Shown: in pieces, positions 41,845 to 50,189 of the stretch
Numbering within the stretch: position 1 is the first letter of the stretch
Layout of the letters: each line of letters starts with the position of its first letter
The notes under the pieces: model-generated
Told to the model about the DNA's origin: nothing
Seen by the model: only the letters and a program-made list of their open reading frames with translations
The model's database searches: none
DNA from: Hymenobacter sp. YC55
GTDB lineage: Bacteria > Bacteroidota > Bacteroidia > Cytophagales > Hymenobacteraceae
NCBI RefSeq assembly: GCF_029433095.1
Contig: NZ_JARNTX010000002.1
Coordinates: forward strand, 930,001 to 994,000
Direction: 5' to 3'
Length of the DNA: 64,000 bases
Program-made: the position numbers and the translations under genes

Positions 41845-43344
41845 ATGCAAGCAAAACAAATGATGCTCGGTCTGCTAGGCTCTGCCATTCTTGGCGGCGG
41901 TGTAGCAGTGGGTGGGTACAAGCTGCTGGAACCCGAGCGTGCGATTACGCCTCAAACCGTGGCTGCTGACCCTAACGTTCGGTACACGAGTGAGCTGCGC
42001 AGCAGCAACTACGTGGTACCCGAAGGTCTTAATTTCACGGCGGCGGCAGCATCGGTGACGCCGGCTGTGGTGCACGTCACAACTGAGTATGCTCCGAAGC
42101 CTAGCCAGGGCGGTGCTCAGATGGATCCGTTCTTGCGGCAGTTCTTTGGCGACGATTTCGAACAATATCATGGCCGTGGCCAAGGGGTACAGCAGGGCTC
42201 TGGCTCGGGCGTTATCATTGCTGCCAATGGTTATATCGTTACCAACAATCACGTAATCGACAAGGCTGACAAGATTACGGTGATAATGGACGACAAGCGT
42301 AAGTTTGACGCCGAACTAGTAGGCACTGACCCAACCACCGACTTGGCGTTGCTCAAGGTAAAGGCCGACAACCTGCCTTTCATCCGCTACGGCAACTCCG
42401 ACCAAGTGAAAGTAGGGGAGTGGGTACTGGCGGTAGGCAATCCTTTCAACCTGAACTCTACGGTTACAGCTGGTATTATCTCGGCCAAAGGGCGTAACAT
42501 CAGCATCCTGCGCGACCAGAAAGGTATGGGCATCGAGTCGTTCTTGCAGACCGATGCTGTCGTGAACCCTGGTAACTCTGGTGGTGCTCTTGTGAACCTG
42601 AACGGTGACCTGATTGGTATCAACTCGGCTATTGCTTCTCAAACTGGTTCGTTTGTAGGCTATTCGTTTGCCGTGCCTAGCTCTATCGTGAGCAAAGTAA
42701 TCGACGACCTGCTGAAGTATAAAGTGGTACAGCGCGCCCTCTTGGGTGTGAGCATCCAGGAAGTTGATGCCACGCTGGCTTCCGAGAAAAAGCTCCCTAC
42801 GCTCAATGGCGTCTATGTTCAGTCTCTGACGGAGGGTAGTTCGGCATCGGAGGCTGGTATCAAGCCCGGTGATATCATCACTGAAATCAACGGCACCAAG
42901 GTGAACACCTCGTCTCAGCTTCAGGAGCAAGTAGCCCGCTTCCGCCCTGGCGACAAGATTAAGGTAACTTACCTGCGTGGTAATGATGCTCGGACCGCTA
43001 CTGCTACTCTGCGCAACGCTACTGGCACCACGGATATCATTCGGGAGGAAGTTAGCAAAGCCATTAAGTACGAAGGTGCTACGCTGGCACCCGTAACCAA
43101 GCAGGAGATGAATAAGCTTGGTTTGGATGGTGGTGCTAAGATCAGCGGTATCGGCAAATCTAATTTCCGTGAAACTGGCATCGCCGACGGCTTCATCATT
43201 ACGCGCATCGACAAGAATCGGGTAACGAAGCCTCAAGATGTAGAGAAGTTCCTCGAAGCGGCTAAAGACAGCGAAGGTGCCCTTGTAGAAGGTGTTTATC
43301 CTGACGGTCGTAAGGCGTATTACCCCATTGGGCAAGCCGAGTAA
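41845..43344 (+). CDS. HtrA/Deg-family serine protease with two PDZ domains
   Basis: The 499-residue protein has an N-terminal membrane or signal segment (MLGLLGSAILGGGVAVGGYK) and a trypsin-like protease domain at about 60-280. The full catalytic triad is seen: His136 in VTNNHVID, Asp166 in TTDLALLKV and Ser245 in NPGNSGGALV. A first PDZ domain follows at about 290-385 (LLGVSIQEVDATLA, then GIKPGDIITEINGTKV). A second PDZ-like domain lies at about 400-495 (GLDGGAKISGIGKSN, then ITRIDKNRV). Such enzymes degrade or refold damaged envelope proteins in the periplasm. A gene of this type next to hsp20 fits a stress-response region. It is transcribed alone with its own terminator. Confidence 0.95.
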   Translation: MQAKQMMLGLLGSAILGGGVAVGGYKLLEPERAITPQTVAADPNVRYTSELRSSNYVVPEGLNFTAAAASVTPAVVHVTTEYAPKPSQGGAQMDPFLRQFFGDDFEQYHGRGQGVQQGSGSGVIIAANGYIVTNNHVIDKADKITVIMDDKRKFDAELVGTDPTTDLALLKVKADNLPFIRYGNSDQVKVGEWVLAVGNPFNLNSTVTAGIISAKGRNISILRDQKGMGIESFLQTDAVVNPGNSGGALVNLNGDLIGINSAIASQTGSFVGYSFAVPSSIVSKVIDDLLKYKVVQRALLGVSIQEVDATLASEKKLPTLNGVYVQSLTEGSSASEAGIKPGDIITEINGTKVNTSSQLQEQVARFRPGDKIKVTYLRGNDARTATATLRNATGTTDIIREEVSKAIKYEGATLAPVTKQEMNKLGLDGGAKISGIGKSNFRETGIADGFIITRIDKNRVTKPQDVEKFLEAAKDSEGALVEGVYPDGRKAYYPIGQAE

Positions 43345-43362
43345 TTTCAAGTATTCTTAATT

Positions 43363-43397
43363 AAAAAAGCCTCTGCCGAATAGCAGAGGCTTTTTTT
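43363..43397 (+). terminator. Intrinsic terminator after the htrA-type gene
   Basis: AAAAAAGCCTCTGC (43363-43376) pairs with GCAGAGGC (43383-43390) followed by seven T; loop CGAATA. The A-tract on the left could also serve transcripts arriving from the minus strand. Confidence 0.92.
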
Positions 43398-43451
43398 GTA
43401 TACAGTCAAAAGTCAGTGTGCAGTCGGGTTACAATGCGTGGCTAATCAGGT

Positions 43452-43877
43452 TTACGCTTTCGTACGAAGCCATTCCATGGCCGAACCTTCGTCGCCGAAA
43501 AGGCGCATAAAATAGGGGCGCTCAGGAGCCAAACCAAACGTAAGATATTGCATCTGAACAGGGTCTCCGGCGTAAACGGCCATGCGGGCTGGAGAGCAGA
43601 GCACACTTATATGAAGCACTTGAGGTGCCAAGCGACTTGCTGCTTGCGGATAGAAAAGGGTGGTAGTCCAGCGACCTAGTTCTACGCTGATATGCTCTCG
43701 CCGCCGCACGTCGAGAAGCCAGCGCGCAGCATTGTGCTGCTGAGCAGCAGCCAATACGGCCGTGAAGTCGGCTTGCAATTGCAGCAAGGCCGCATCATCA
43801 GGCCAACGCACCACCAGAATGTCCAGGTCTGGTCGGTACTGGATCGAGCAAGTAACGGCTGACATTACGGCGTGCAT
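43452..43877 (-). CDS. Small uncharacterised protein, tandem paralogue 1
   Basis: This 141-residue protein has no signal peptide and no recognised family. It shares a pattern with the next two minus-strand genes: an opening YRPDLDILVVRW, a middle WLLDVRRREHISVELGRW, a FYPQAASRL block and an end LFGDEGSAMEWL. The mix of short strands and helices, together with the DE-x-A-x-x-WL ending, recalls STAS/SpoIIAA-like single-domain proteins. That comparison is my inference and is untested. The start could be the ATG at 43877 or the one four codons later. An imperfect -7 box (TACCCTTG on the minus strand) lies near 43899. Confidence 0.72.
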   Translation of the reverse strand: MHAVMSAVTCSIQYRPDLDILVVRWPDDAALLQLQADFTAVLAAAQQHNAARWLLDVRRREHISVELGRWTTTLFYPQAASRLAPQVLHISVLCSPARMAVYAGDPVQMQYLTFGLAPERPYFMRLFGDEGSAMEWLRTKA

Positions 43878-44074
43878 ATAGATGTTAGACCAAGGGTATA
43901 AGATAAGAGTTTAGCACAGCAAATAATGAGGGCAGGCTAAAGGATAGAATACAAGAGTAGCTATTGTATATGCTTCTACTAATTTATTGCGTTTATGTGG
44001 CAAAGTGGATAGTACTCTCAACAAAGGACAGTTCCCGAAAAGGAACAGCTTCATTGGTAGTCGTTGTCTTCGCC

Positions 44075-44503
44075 CTAAGTAATTGGGGTAGCTAGCCAGC
44101 TTTGCGCTTCCCCTTCTTGATCGAAAAGCTGAAAGCAATACGGATACATCGTTTGTTCGAACCGTTCGAGAAGTGCGGCCATTTCGGCATCGGTCCGCAG
44201 TTGGCGCTGGCTATCGGGGGGGACCATATAGGCCATACGCAAAGGTTGGTTGAAACGAGATGCCAGGGTGGGGTAAAACATATCGTTCACCCATTGGCCA
44301 GCTTCTTTGCTTAGAGTCAGGGCTCGGGTGTCGAGCAACCATCGTACTGTCCCGACACGCTCCGCTTCGTCAGCCAAGGCCCGATAACCGATTTGTAGTT
44401 CCTCTAAGGTTACAGGGCGCTGCCACCGCGCAATAAGTACACCCAAATCAGGGCGATAGGTAAGAGAAAGATGGTCGGCGATGGTAGAGGTTTGAGGCTG
44501 CAT
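44075..44503 (-). CDS. Small uncharacterised protein, tandem paralogue 2
   Basis: This 142-residue protein is the middle member of the triplet. Shared features are LSLTYRPDLGVLIARWQRPV, LQIGYRAL, VRWLLDTRALTLSKEAGQWV, DMFYPTLASRFN, RMAYMVPPDSQRQ and LFDQEGEAQSWL. It has no signal peptide, so it should be cytoplasmic. It lies 197 bases upstream of paralogue 1 and 164 bases downstream of paralogue 3, and each copy seems to have its own leader rather than belonging to a tight operon. Identity between copies is low, so the duplication is old or the sequences diverge quickly. Confidence 0.72.
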   Translation of the reverse strand: MQPQTSTIADHLSLTYRPDLGVLIARWQRPVTLEELQIGYRALADEAERVGTVRWLLDTRALTLSKEAGQWVNDMFYPTLASRFNQPLRMAYMVPPDSQRQLRTDAEMAALLERFEQTMYPYCFQLFDQEGEAQSWLATPIT

Positions 44504-44667
44504 ACGTTTGTCGGGTTACACTTGATGATTAGAGCAAGCTTTCTCCCGACAGACATCGTAATAAGATAGCCTTACGAAAGCCGACGACAGAGTGATTGTT
44601 GATTTCAACCTCCATTTTTAGTGAACATATTGAGTAGAAGGCTCCTTGCCAAGTGTAAACCAACTAA

Positions 44668-45114
44668 TTAGCCATTCAGCAGCCAAGACATAGCGGAAGC
44701 TTCGTCGACGAAGGTACACAAACGATAAGGCTGGCTAGTGCTTGCGGCACGGGCAATTGTGAGCTGCATATCGGAATCGTCGTCGATAATCCGTTGTCGG
44801 TTAGGAGACGTGAGGTAAGCAATTCGCAGATTGCCTGTTGGTGATTGAGTTGCTGCATGCGGGAAAAATTCATCAGTCAGCCAACGAGTATGAGTGTTAT
44901 TAACTATTAGTCTACGTCGCACATCCACAAACCAAAAGCTGGCTTTATGATATGTTGTGAGCTCTAAAGCCGCACGGTGCGCTAGTTGTAATTCAGGAAA
45001 TGAAACATCGCGCAACCAGCGCAATACAACCGTCTGTAAGTCGGGGCGATAAGTAAGATTAAGATAATCTGTATAGGTTGTATCAGGTATAGTAGCGGAG
45101 GTGGGAGACGGCAT
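44668..45114 (-). CDS. Small uncharacterised protein, tandem paralogue 3
   Basis: This 148-residue protein has an extra N-terminal stretch of about eight residues. It then shares LNLTYRPDLQTVVLRWLRDV, LQLAHRAAL, FWFVDVRRRLIVNNTHTRWL, FFPHAATQS, RIAYLTSPNRQR and TFVDEASAMSWL with the two downstream genes. The conserved Tyr-Arg-Pro-Asp-Leu near the start and the Asp/Gln-Glu-x-x-A-x-x-W-Leu at the end define the set. No catalytic residue pattern stands out, which fits a sensor or interaction domain better than an enzyme; this is inference. Confidence 0.72.
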   Translation of the reverse strand: MPSPTSATIPDTTYTDYLNLTYRPDLQTVVLRWLRDVSFPELQLAHRAALELTTYHKASFWFVDVRRRLIVNNTHTRWLTDEFFPHAATQSPTGNLRIAYLTSPNRQRIIDDDSDMQLTIARAASTSQPYRLCTFVDEASAMSWLLNG

Positions 45115-45337
45115 AGTACAAAGTGTCTTGAAATCTGACGTAATGATAAATAATTTGTTTTTCTATGACAAGCAGATCAGTAACACGGTTTGCATGCAAA
45201 GTAAGCAAGAATTAGATTTATTTAATTATTGAAAAAATGCCATTGCGTGGTTTTGGCTGAAGTAATGTGGCCTTATCACCTAGATAGGCAGGTCATCGTT
45301 GTGCACGGTGTTGTCAATCTTAGTTCTGGAAGCAGAG

Positions 45338-45345
45338 TACCTTTG
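45338..45345 (+). promoter_or_regulatory. -7 box of the aldehyde dehydrogenase promoter
   Basis: TACCTTTG, an exact TAnnTTTG match, ends 31 bases before the ATG at 45377. A TTG at 45311-45313 lies 24 bases upstream, slightly beyond the usual spacing. Confidence 0.55.
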
Positions 45346-45376
45346 CTGTACCCAACCCCATCCTATTCCTCATATC

Positions 45377-46975
45377 ATGAAACAAGCCTTAGAAGAAGCG
45401 GCCGCCACTGGCACCGACGTGCAAGAACATGATCCACATGGTATTCAACAGGTGCTGCGTGAGCTAGGTATACAAGCCACCAATGGAGCCTGGAGTACGG
45501 GTTTGCAATGGGGCAGCGCCGCGGATAGCCCTTCCAAAACAATCCATTCGCCCGCCGACGGCCGCCGTATCGGGACGGTAGCATTGGCCACCGCCGCCGA
45601 CTACGACCACGTAGTTGAAACAGCACAAGCAGCATTTATTACCTGGCGCACCGTGCCTGCTCCGAAGCGCGGAGAAATAGTGCGGCAGATCGGCAATAAG
45701 CTTCGCCAATACAAGGAGCCTCTAGGTAAGCTAGTAAGCTACGAGATGGGCAAAATCTTGCAGGAGGGCCTCGGCGAAGTGCAGGAGATGATAGACATCT
45801 GTGACTTTGCAGTGGGCCTCTCGCGGCAGCTTCACGGCTTCACCATGCACTCGGAGCGGCCTGCGCACCGCATGTACGAGCAGTACCACCCACTGGGCAT
45901 AGTTGGTATTATCTCGGCCTTTAATTTCCCGGTAGCTGTCTGGAGTTGGAATGCTATGCTGGCTGCTGTGTGCGGTGATGTATGCATTTGGAAGCCCTCT
46001 GAGAAAACCCCACTTACCGCAGTAGCCGTGCAGCATATTCTGGCCGACGTGCTGCGCGAAAACGAACTGCCAGAAGGCATCTTCAACTTGGTTGTTGGGG
46101 AAGCCGAAATTGGGGCGCAGATGGCCGCTGACAGCCGCGTGCCGCTGGTGTCAGCTACGGGTAGCACCCGCATGGGCAAGAAAGTAGGCGAAGTCGTAGG
46201 TGCCCGGCTTGGGCGCGCTTTGCTGGAACTTGGCGGCAACAACGCCATCATCGTTACCGAGCACGCCGACCTCGACATTGCTATCCGAGCCATTGTGTTC
46301 GGTGCAGTAGGTACGGCCGGACAGCGCTGCACCACTACGCGGCGGGTTATTATTCATGCCAGTGTATTTGAGGAGGTGAAGGCTCGCCTTTTGAAAATAT
46401 ACCCCAACCTACCCATTGGCAACCCCTTGCAGGAAGGCACGCTGGTTGGCCCACTGATTGATCAGCAGGCCGTTCAGAACTTCACCAAAGCCCTCGAAGA
46501 GGTGCAGGCTGAAGGTGGCAAACTACTTGTCGGTGGCGAAGTGCTGTCGGGTGCGGGCTACGAGACCGGCACTTATGTGCAGCCGGCGCTAGTAGAGGCT
46601 GAAAACCATTACCACATGGTGCAGGAGGAAACCTTTGCGCCGATCCTGTACCTGATTCAGTACAACGGCGGGGTGGAGGAAGCCATAGATCTGCAAAATG
46701 GCGTGCGGCAGGGCTTGTCGTCCAGCATATTCACGCTGAACATGCGCGAGGCCGAAGCCTTCCTTGCCCATACCGGCTCCGATTGTGGAATTGCCAACGT
46801 CAACATTGGCACGAGTGGCGCAGAAATTGGGGGCGCTTTTGGTGGTGAGAAAGAAACTGGCGGCGGCCGGGAGTCCGGTTCCGACGCGTGGCGTGTGTAC
46901 ATGCGCCGTCAAACTAACACCATCAACTACAGCACCCAGTTGCCCTTAGCGCAGGGCATTAAGTTTGATGTTTAA
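45377..46975 (+). CDS. ALDH7-type aldehyde dehydrogenase (aminoadipate-semialdehyde type)
   Basis: From the ATG at 45377 the protein has 532 residues. NAD-binding and catalytic parts are intact: GIISAFNFPVAVWSWNAMLA, VSATGSTRMGKKVGEVVGAR, ALLELGGNNAIIV with the general-base Glu, and GTAGQRCTTTRRVI with the nucleophile Cys. The C-terminal block GTSGAEIGGAFGGEKETGGG, followed by RESGSDAWRVYMRRQTNTIN, is the mark of the ALDH7 (antiquitin) group, which oxidises alpha-aminoadipate semialdehyde in lysine breakdown. Betaine aldehyde or other semialdehydes are possible. An upstream extension from 45299 would start before the predicted transcription start and is not used. Confidence 0.93.
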   Translation: MKQALEEAAATGTDVQEHDPHGIQQVLRELGIQATNGAWSTGLQWGSAADSPSKTIHSPADGRRIGTVALATAADYDHVVETAQAAFITWRTVPAPKRGEIVRQIGNKLRQYKEPLGKLVSYEMGKILQEGLGEVQEMIDICDFAVGLSRQLHGFTMHSERPAHRMYEQYHPLGIVGIISAFNFPVAVWSWNAMLAAVCGDVCIWKPSEKTPLTAVAVQHILADVLRENELPEGIFNLVVGEAEIGAQMAADSRVPLVSATGSTRMGKKVGEVVGARLGRALLELGGNNAIIVTEHADLDIAIRAIVFGAVGTAGQRCTTTRRVIIHASVFEEVKARLLKIYPNLPIGNPLQEGTLVGPLIDQQAVQNFTKALEEVQAEGGKLLVGGEVLSGAGYETGTYVQPALVEAENHYHMVQEETFAPILYLIQYNGGVEEAIDLQNGVRQGLSSSIFTLNMREAEAFLAHTGSDCGIANVNIGTSGAEIGGAFGGEKETGGGRESGSDAWRVYMRRQTNTINYSTQLPLAQGIKFDV

Positions 46976-47002
46976 ATAATATTCCTTTTCGTTTCCCTTG
47001 TA

Positions 47003-47033
47003 TAGGCCTGCTTAGTACTACTAGGCAGGCCTA
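47003..47033 (+). terminator. Terminator after the aldehyde dehydrogenase gene
   Basis: TAGGCCTGCTTAG (47003-47015) pairs with CTAGGCAGGCCTA (47021-47033) with one G:U wobble and a 5-base loop; TTGCGTTG follows. It lies 27 bases after the stop. Confidence 0.8.
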
Positions 47034-47248
47034 TTGCGTTGTGTGTTTTCTGCATTTAGTGAAGCCAGCTTAGGCAACACAGCCGCCGGCGAAAGTGCCG
47101 ACTGTTTGAAATTTTACTGATGCTGTGCAACCTCACCTTAAGTAGCTAAGTCTTTCTCCTGCATGACCGCCACCCTCTAGCGGCTTTGCCCAGAAAGTTG
47201 GATATTTACGATCATCCATCCTCTAATTCGCTGCCTTCGCCCGACGCT

Positions 47249-47818
47249 ATGGAAGCTTTTGCGTATACCGATATCAACGCCCCGCTGGTCGAGCGGTGCC
47301 GCCTGGGCGACCGACGGGCGCAGGCCGAAATTTATAAGCGCTATTCGAAAGCCATGTTCAACGCCTCCCTGCGGATTACCGGTGATTTCGCCGAGGCCGA
47401 GGACGTGTTGCAAGAGTCGTTTCTGAGTGCATTCCGAGAATTGCACAGTTATAAAGGCGACTCATCTTTTGGTAGTTGGCTGAAACGAATAGTTATCAAT
47501 AAGAGTATTAACTGCCTGCGCAATCGGCGCTTGCAACTGGTTCCTCTAGGCGAGCAGCACGACGCGGCCGGCTTGGAATTGCCAGATCAGGCCGCCGACA
47601 TGGAGGGCGTGCAGTGGCGGGCCGATGTGGTGCGGCGCTGCGTACAAGAATTGCCCGATGGCTATCGGGTAGTCCTGACCTTATACCTCCTCGAAGGCTA
47701 CGACCACGCTGAAATTGCCAGCATTTTAGGTATTACCGAATCTACCTCTAAGTCGCAGTATAGCCGGGCCCGCAAAAAACTGCTTGAACTAGCTTGCCAG
47801 CGGGGCCTGACTTCGTAA
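47249..47818 (+). CDS. ECF-type RNA polymerase sigma factor
   Basis: From the ATG at 47249 the protein has 189 residues. Region 2 lies at about 20-90 (AQAEIYKRYSKAMFNASLRI, EDVLQESFLSAFRELHSYKG, SFGSWLKRIVINKSINCLRN). Region 4 lies at about 125-185 with the helix-turn-helix YDHAEIASILGITESTSKSQ. ECF factors direct polymerase to small regulons and are often held inactive by a membrane partner. The next gene encodes a single-span membrane protein, followed with a 4-base overlap by an exported DUF4097-like protein; this fits a sensing operon. A TTG at 47186 extends the frame but has no conserved sequence. Confidence 0.93.
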   Translation: MEAFAYTDINAPLVERCRLGDRRAQAEIYKRYSKAMFNASLRITGDFAEAEDVLQESFLSAFRELHSYKGDSSFGSWLKRIVINKSINCLRNRRLQLVPLGEQHDAAGLELPDQAADMEGVQWRADVVRRCVQELPDGYRVVLTLYLLEGYDHAEIASILGITESTSKSQYSRARKKLLELACQRGLTS

Positions 47819-47925
47819 ACACACCTTTCTTACTTCACTTTATTTCGCCTGCCGTGTACCGCCCACCCCAAAACGACGGGGCGCGACGGGTTGAAATAAA
47901 CCACGTGCCTAGTACCACCCTCATT

Positions 47926-48723
47926 ATGAACGACAAAGAAACCGGACTGGAGAATTTCATCGAGCGGCACCGCGCCAAGTTCGATGCGTTCGAGCCGCGC
48001 CCGGATTTGTGGGATGACATCGAACAGCAACTGGCTGCACCCACGGCCAGCGCTGTAGCTCCCGTCTCCGAAGAAGCGGCTGCTAGTGAATCGTTGCGCA
48101 TTGTAAAACTGTATCCTGAAACGCCAGAAGCCACGCCGGCAAAACCAGTTAAAGTTGCTGGTACCCACAGCTGGCTGCCACGCCCTGGTGTGGCCGCGGC
48201 AGTAGCACTCTTGCTGATGGCTGGTGTTGGTGCCGTATGGAACAAGCAACAGCAGGCAATTGGCTGGGCCAATACAGGCACTTCGCCGCTGGTGCTGGCT
48301 GCGCCAAGCACCGAGTTGGAGGACCTGAGTGCCGGCTTATACTTTGGTGCTTCGCCGGTGGCTAATTCAACGGAAGCACCAGCGCAGCACTTAGGTACTG
48401 CCGTGCGCCGCATGGAAACCTACTATGCAGCCGAAATCAGCGAGCGGCAAAACGAGTTGCGTCAGCTTGAAGCGGCCACGGCCGTAGCCAGCGCTCCGTC
48501 CACGGCCGACTGGCAGCGTGAACTAGCTAGTCTGGATTCCACCTATCGTCAGCTGAAGGTTGAGCTCTACCGCAATCCGGAGCCTGATGTAGTGTTGGAA
48601 GCCATGAACCGCAACCTGCAAATTCGCCTCGACATTCTGAACCAGCAGACCCGCACCCGCGAGCAGGTACAAGAGTACCATGCCCAACCGATGATGGTTG
48701 CCGACAATCACCCGATGCCATGA
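47926..48723 (+). CDS. Single-span membrane protein, putative anti-sigma partner
   Basis: The 265-residue protein starts MNDKETGLENFIERHRAKFD at 47926. Its N-terminal cytoplasmic part (1 to about 85) contains the FEPRPDLWDDIEQQL motif common at the start of Bacteroidota membrane proteins encoded after ECF sigma genes. One membrane helix lies at about 90-108 (GVAAAVALLLMAGVGAVW). The remaining 155 residues face the periplasm and are helical, with a coiled-coil-like part (AAEISERQNELRQLEAATA). It is most likely the regulator of the upstream sigma factor, although no classic zinc-binding anti-sigma motif is present. Its stop overlaps the next start as ATGA. Confidence 0.75.
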   Translation: MNDKETGLENFIERHRAKFDAFEPRPDLWDDIEQQLAAPTASAVAPVSEEAAASESLRIVKLYPETPEATPAKPVKVAGTHSWLPRPGVAAAVALLLMAGVGAVWNKQQQAIGWANTGTSPLVLAAPSTELEDLSAGLYFGASPVANSTEAPAQHLGTAVRRMETYYAAEISERQNELRQLEAATAVASAPSTADWQRELASLDSTYRQLKVELYRNPEPDVVLEAMNRNLQIRLDILNQQTRTREQVQEYHAQPMMVADNHPMP

Positions 48724-50024
48724 ACTATTCCCGCCGCACTTTTCTGTGGACCAGCCGTGTGCTGGCGGTAAGCTGCCTAGTAGTGGCCGGCAATACCGTG
48801 CAGGCGCAGCAGCAAACAAAGGAACCGGTTCGCACGCAGCCCGCAACTGATGTTCAGTACTATCAGCAGTCCGGGGCGGAAATTCCGACTTTCTGGCCTC
48901 AAGGTGGTGGGCCAGAGGTGCCAGTAGATGGGCGTTGCCAGCAAGGACAGCAAGCTTCTTTGGGCCAGGACCCTCAGCAAGAGCAGCAGAATGATGGAAC
49001 GGCCCTGCCCGCTGCCGAACGGACACGCAAGCTAAGCCGCACCTTTGCGGTGCCCAACGGCAAGCCTTTTAACCTAATTACCCGCTACGGCCGGGTACAG
49101 GTTAATGTGTGGAGCCGGTCAGAAATTCGGACTGATGTGGACATCATTACCCGCGCCGACACCGACGAGAAAGCCCAGCAGCTACAGGAAATGATTCAGG
49201 TGCAGCTGCTGGAAACTGATCCAACCACCGGGGGCGTATCGGCCAAGTCGAAGTTCAGCACAATGCCGCACGGATGCTGGAGCCGGACTAAGCTTTACGA
49301 GGTGAACTACACCATCTGGCTGCCTCGGAACACCCCCTTGAACATTCATAACACGTTTGGGGAAGTAAGCATTCTAGGCGACCTAAGCGGCTCCACCGAA
49401 CTGGCTGTTGAGTACGGTACGTTGCGTACTGGGCGCCTCGAAGGAAGCCAAAACCTACTGCGCATTGGCAATGGCCAAGCTGCCATACCGTATGTGCGCC
49501 AAGCGGGTATTGATGCCTCGTACTCTCGCCTGCGCCTCGACGGTGGTCAGAACGTAGATTTGCGCAACAACTACTCTGATATCAACATCGGGATAGTGCA
49601 GGACCTCACGGTACATAGCAAATATGGCGACGTGGCCCTGGGTACTGTGCGTAACTTACGTGGCACCTCAGGCTACTCGAAATTCAGCATCGATAAGCTC
49701 AGCAACCAGTTGGATATGACGGTGCAGTATTGCCCCAACTTCGAGGTGCGCAATACAGGGCGCAACTTCCGTCAGATCAACTTGGACGGCGGCTACAGCA
49801 CTATCCTATTGAACTTCGAAGACGAAGCTGGCTTCAATTTCGATGTAAATACGCAACATGGTAAGCTCTTGGTAGACAAGAAGTTGGTGCGCGTGGCTTC
49901 CGAAGAAACCAGCCCCGTTTCCAGCGATATGCAAGGCACCTTCAATGTGGTGAAAACCGGCGCTCCGGCTGCCAGCAACGTCAACATTCGGGTGCGCTAT
50001 GGCAACGTGCGTTTCAATCGGTAA
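48720..50024 (+). CDS. Exported DUF4097-like beta-repeat protein
   Basis: The 434-residue protein has a signal peptide (RVLAVSCLVVAGNTVQAQ, cleavage near residue 29) and a Gln-rich low-complexity region to about 95. A long series of short beta units follows. Units such as GRVQVNVWSRSEIRTDVDII, FGEVSILGDLSGSTELAVEY, YSDINIGIVQDLTVHSKYGD and YSTILLNFEDEAGFNFDVNT fit the right-handed beta-helix-like DUF4097 adhesin family. There is no T9SS domain or lipobox, so it is probably periplasmic. It shares a 4-base overlap with the membrane protein gene and closes the ECF operon; it may be the sensed or controlled surface component. No enzyme motif is visible. Confidence 0.75.
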   Translation: MNYSRRTFLWTSRVLAVSCLVVAGNTVQAQQQTKEPVRTQPATDVQYYQQSGAEIPTFWPQGGGPEVPVDGRCQQGQQASLGQDPQQEQQNDGTALPAAERTRKLSRTFAVPNGKPFNLITRYGRVQVNVWSRSEIRTDVDIITRADTDEKAQQLQEMIQVQLLETDPTTGGVSAKSKFSTMPHGCWSRTKLYEVNYTIWLPRNTPLNIHNTFGEVSILGDLSGSTELAVEYGTLRTGRLEGSQNLLRIGNGQAAIPYVRQAGIDASYSRLRLDGGQNVDLRNNYSDINIGIVQDLTVHSKYGDVALGTVRNLRGTSGYSKFSIDKLSNQLDMTVQYCPNFEVRNTGRNFRQINLDGGYSTILLNFEDEAGFNFDVNTQHGKLLVDKKLVRVASEETSPVSSDMQGTFNVVKTGAPAASNVNIRVRYGNVRFNR

Positions 50025-50063
50025 GACTATCTGTAACTTCTGCTAACACAGAAGGCTAATCAG

Positions 50064-50152
50064 GCGGCGCAAACATAAACGGGCCGCGGGCTAAGTTGTA
50101 GTGGTAAGTAACCACTGTGACGAAGCTCGCGGCCCGTTTATGTTTGCGCCGC
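50064..50152. repeat. 25-bp perfect inverted repeat with inner hairpin
   Basis: The 25 bases at 50064-50088 (beginning GCGGCGCAAACATAAACGGG) are the exact reverse complement of 50128-50152. The 39-base loop contains a second perfect hairpin, AGTGGT-AAGTA-ACCACT. No T-run follows on either strand. It sits between the ECF operon and the DUF296-type gene, 38 bases before the latter's ATG. Confidence 0.85.
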
Positions 50153-50189
50153 TTATTCGTTCTTTACAGCCTACTCAACTGCTTACTTG

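Noticed and set aside
42316..43350. 344-codon minus-strand frame antisense to the HtrA gene
   Set aside because: The opposite strand encodes a protease with an intact catalytic triad; the antisense product has no domain pattern.
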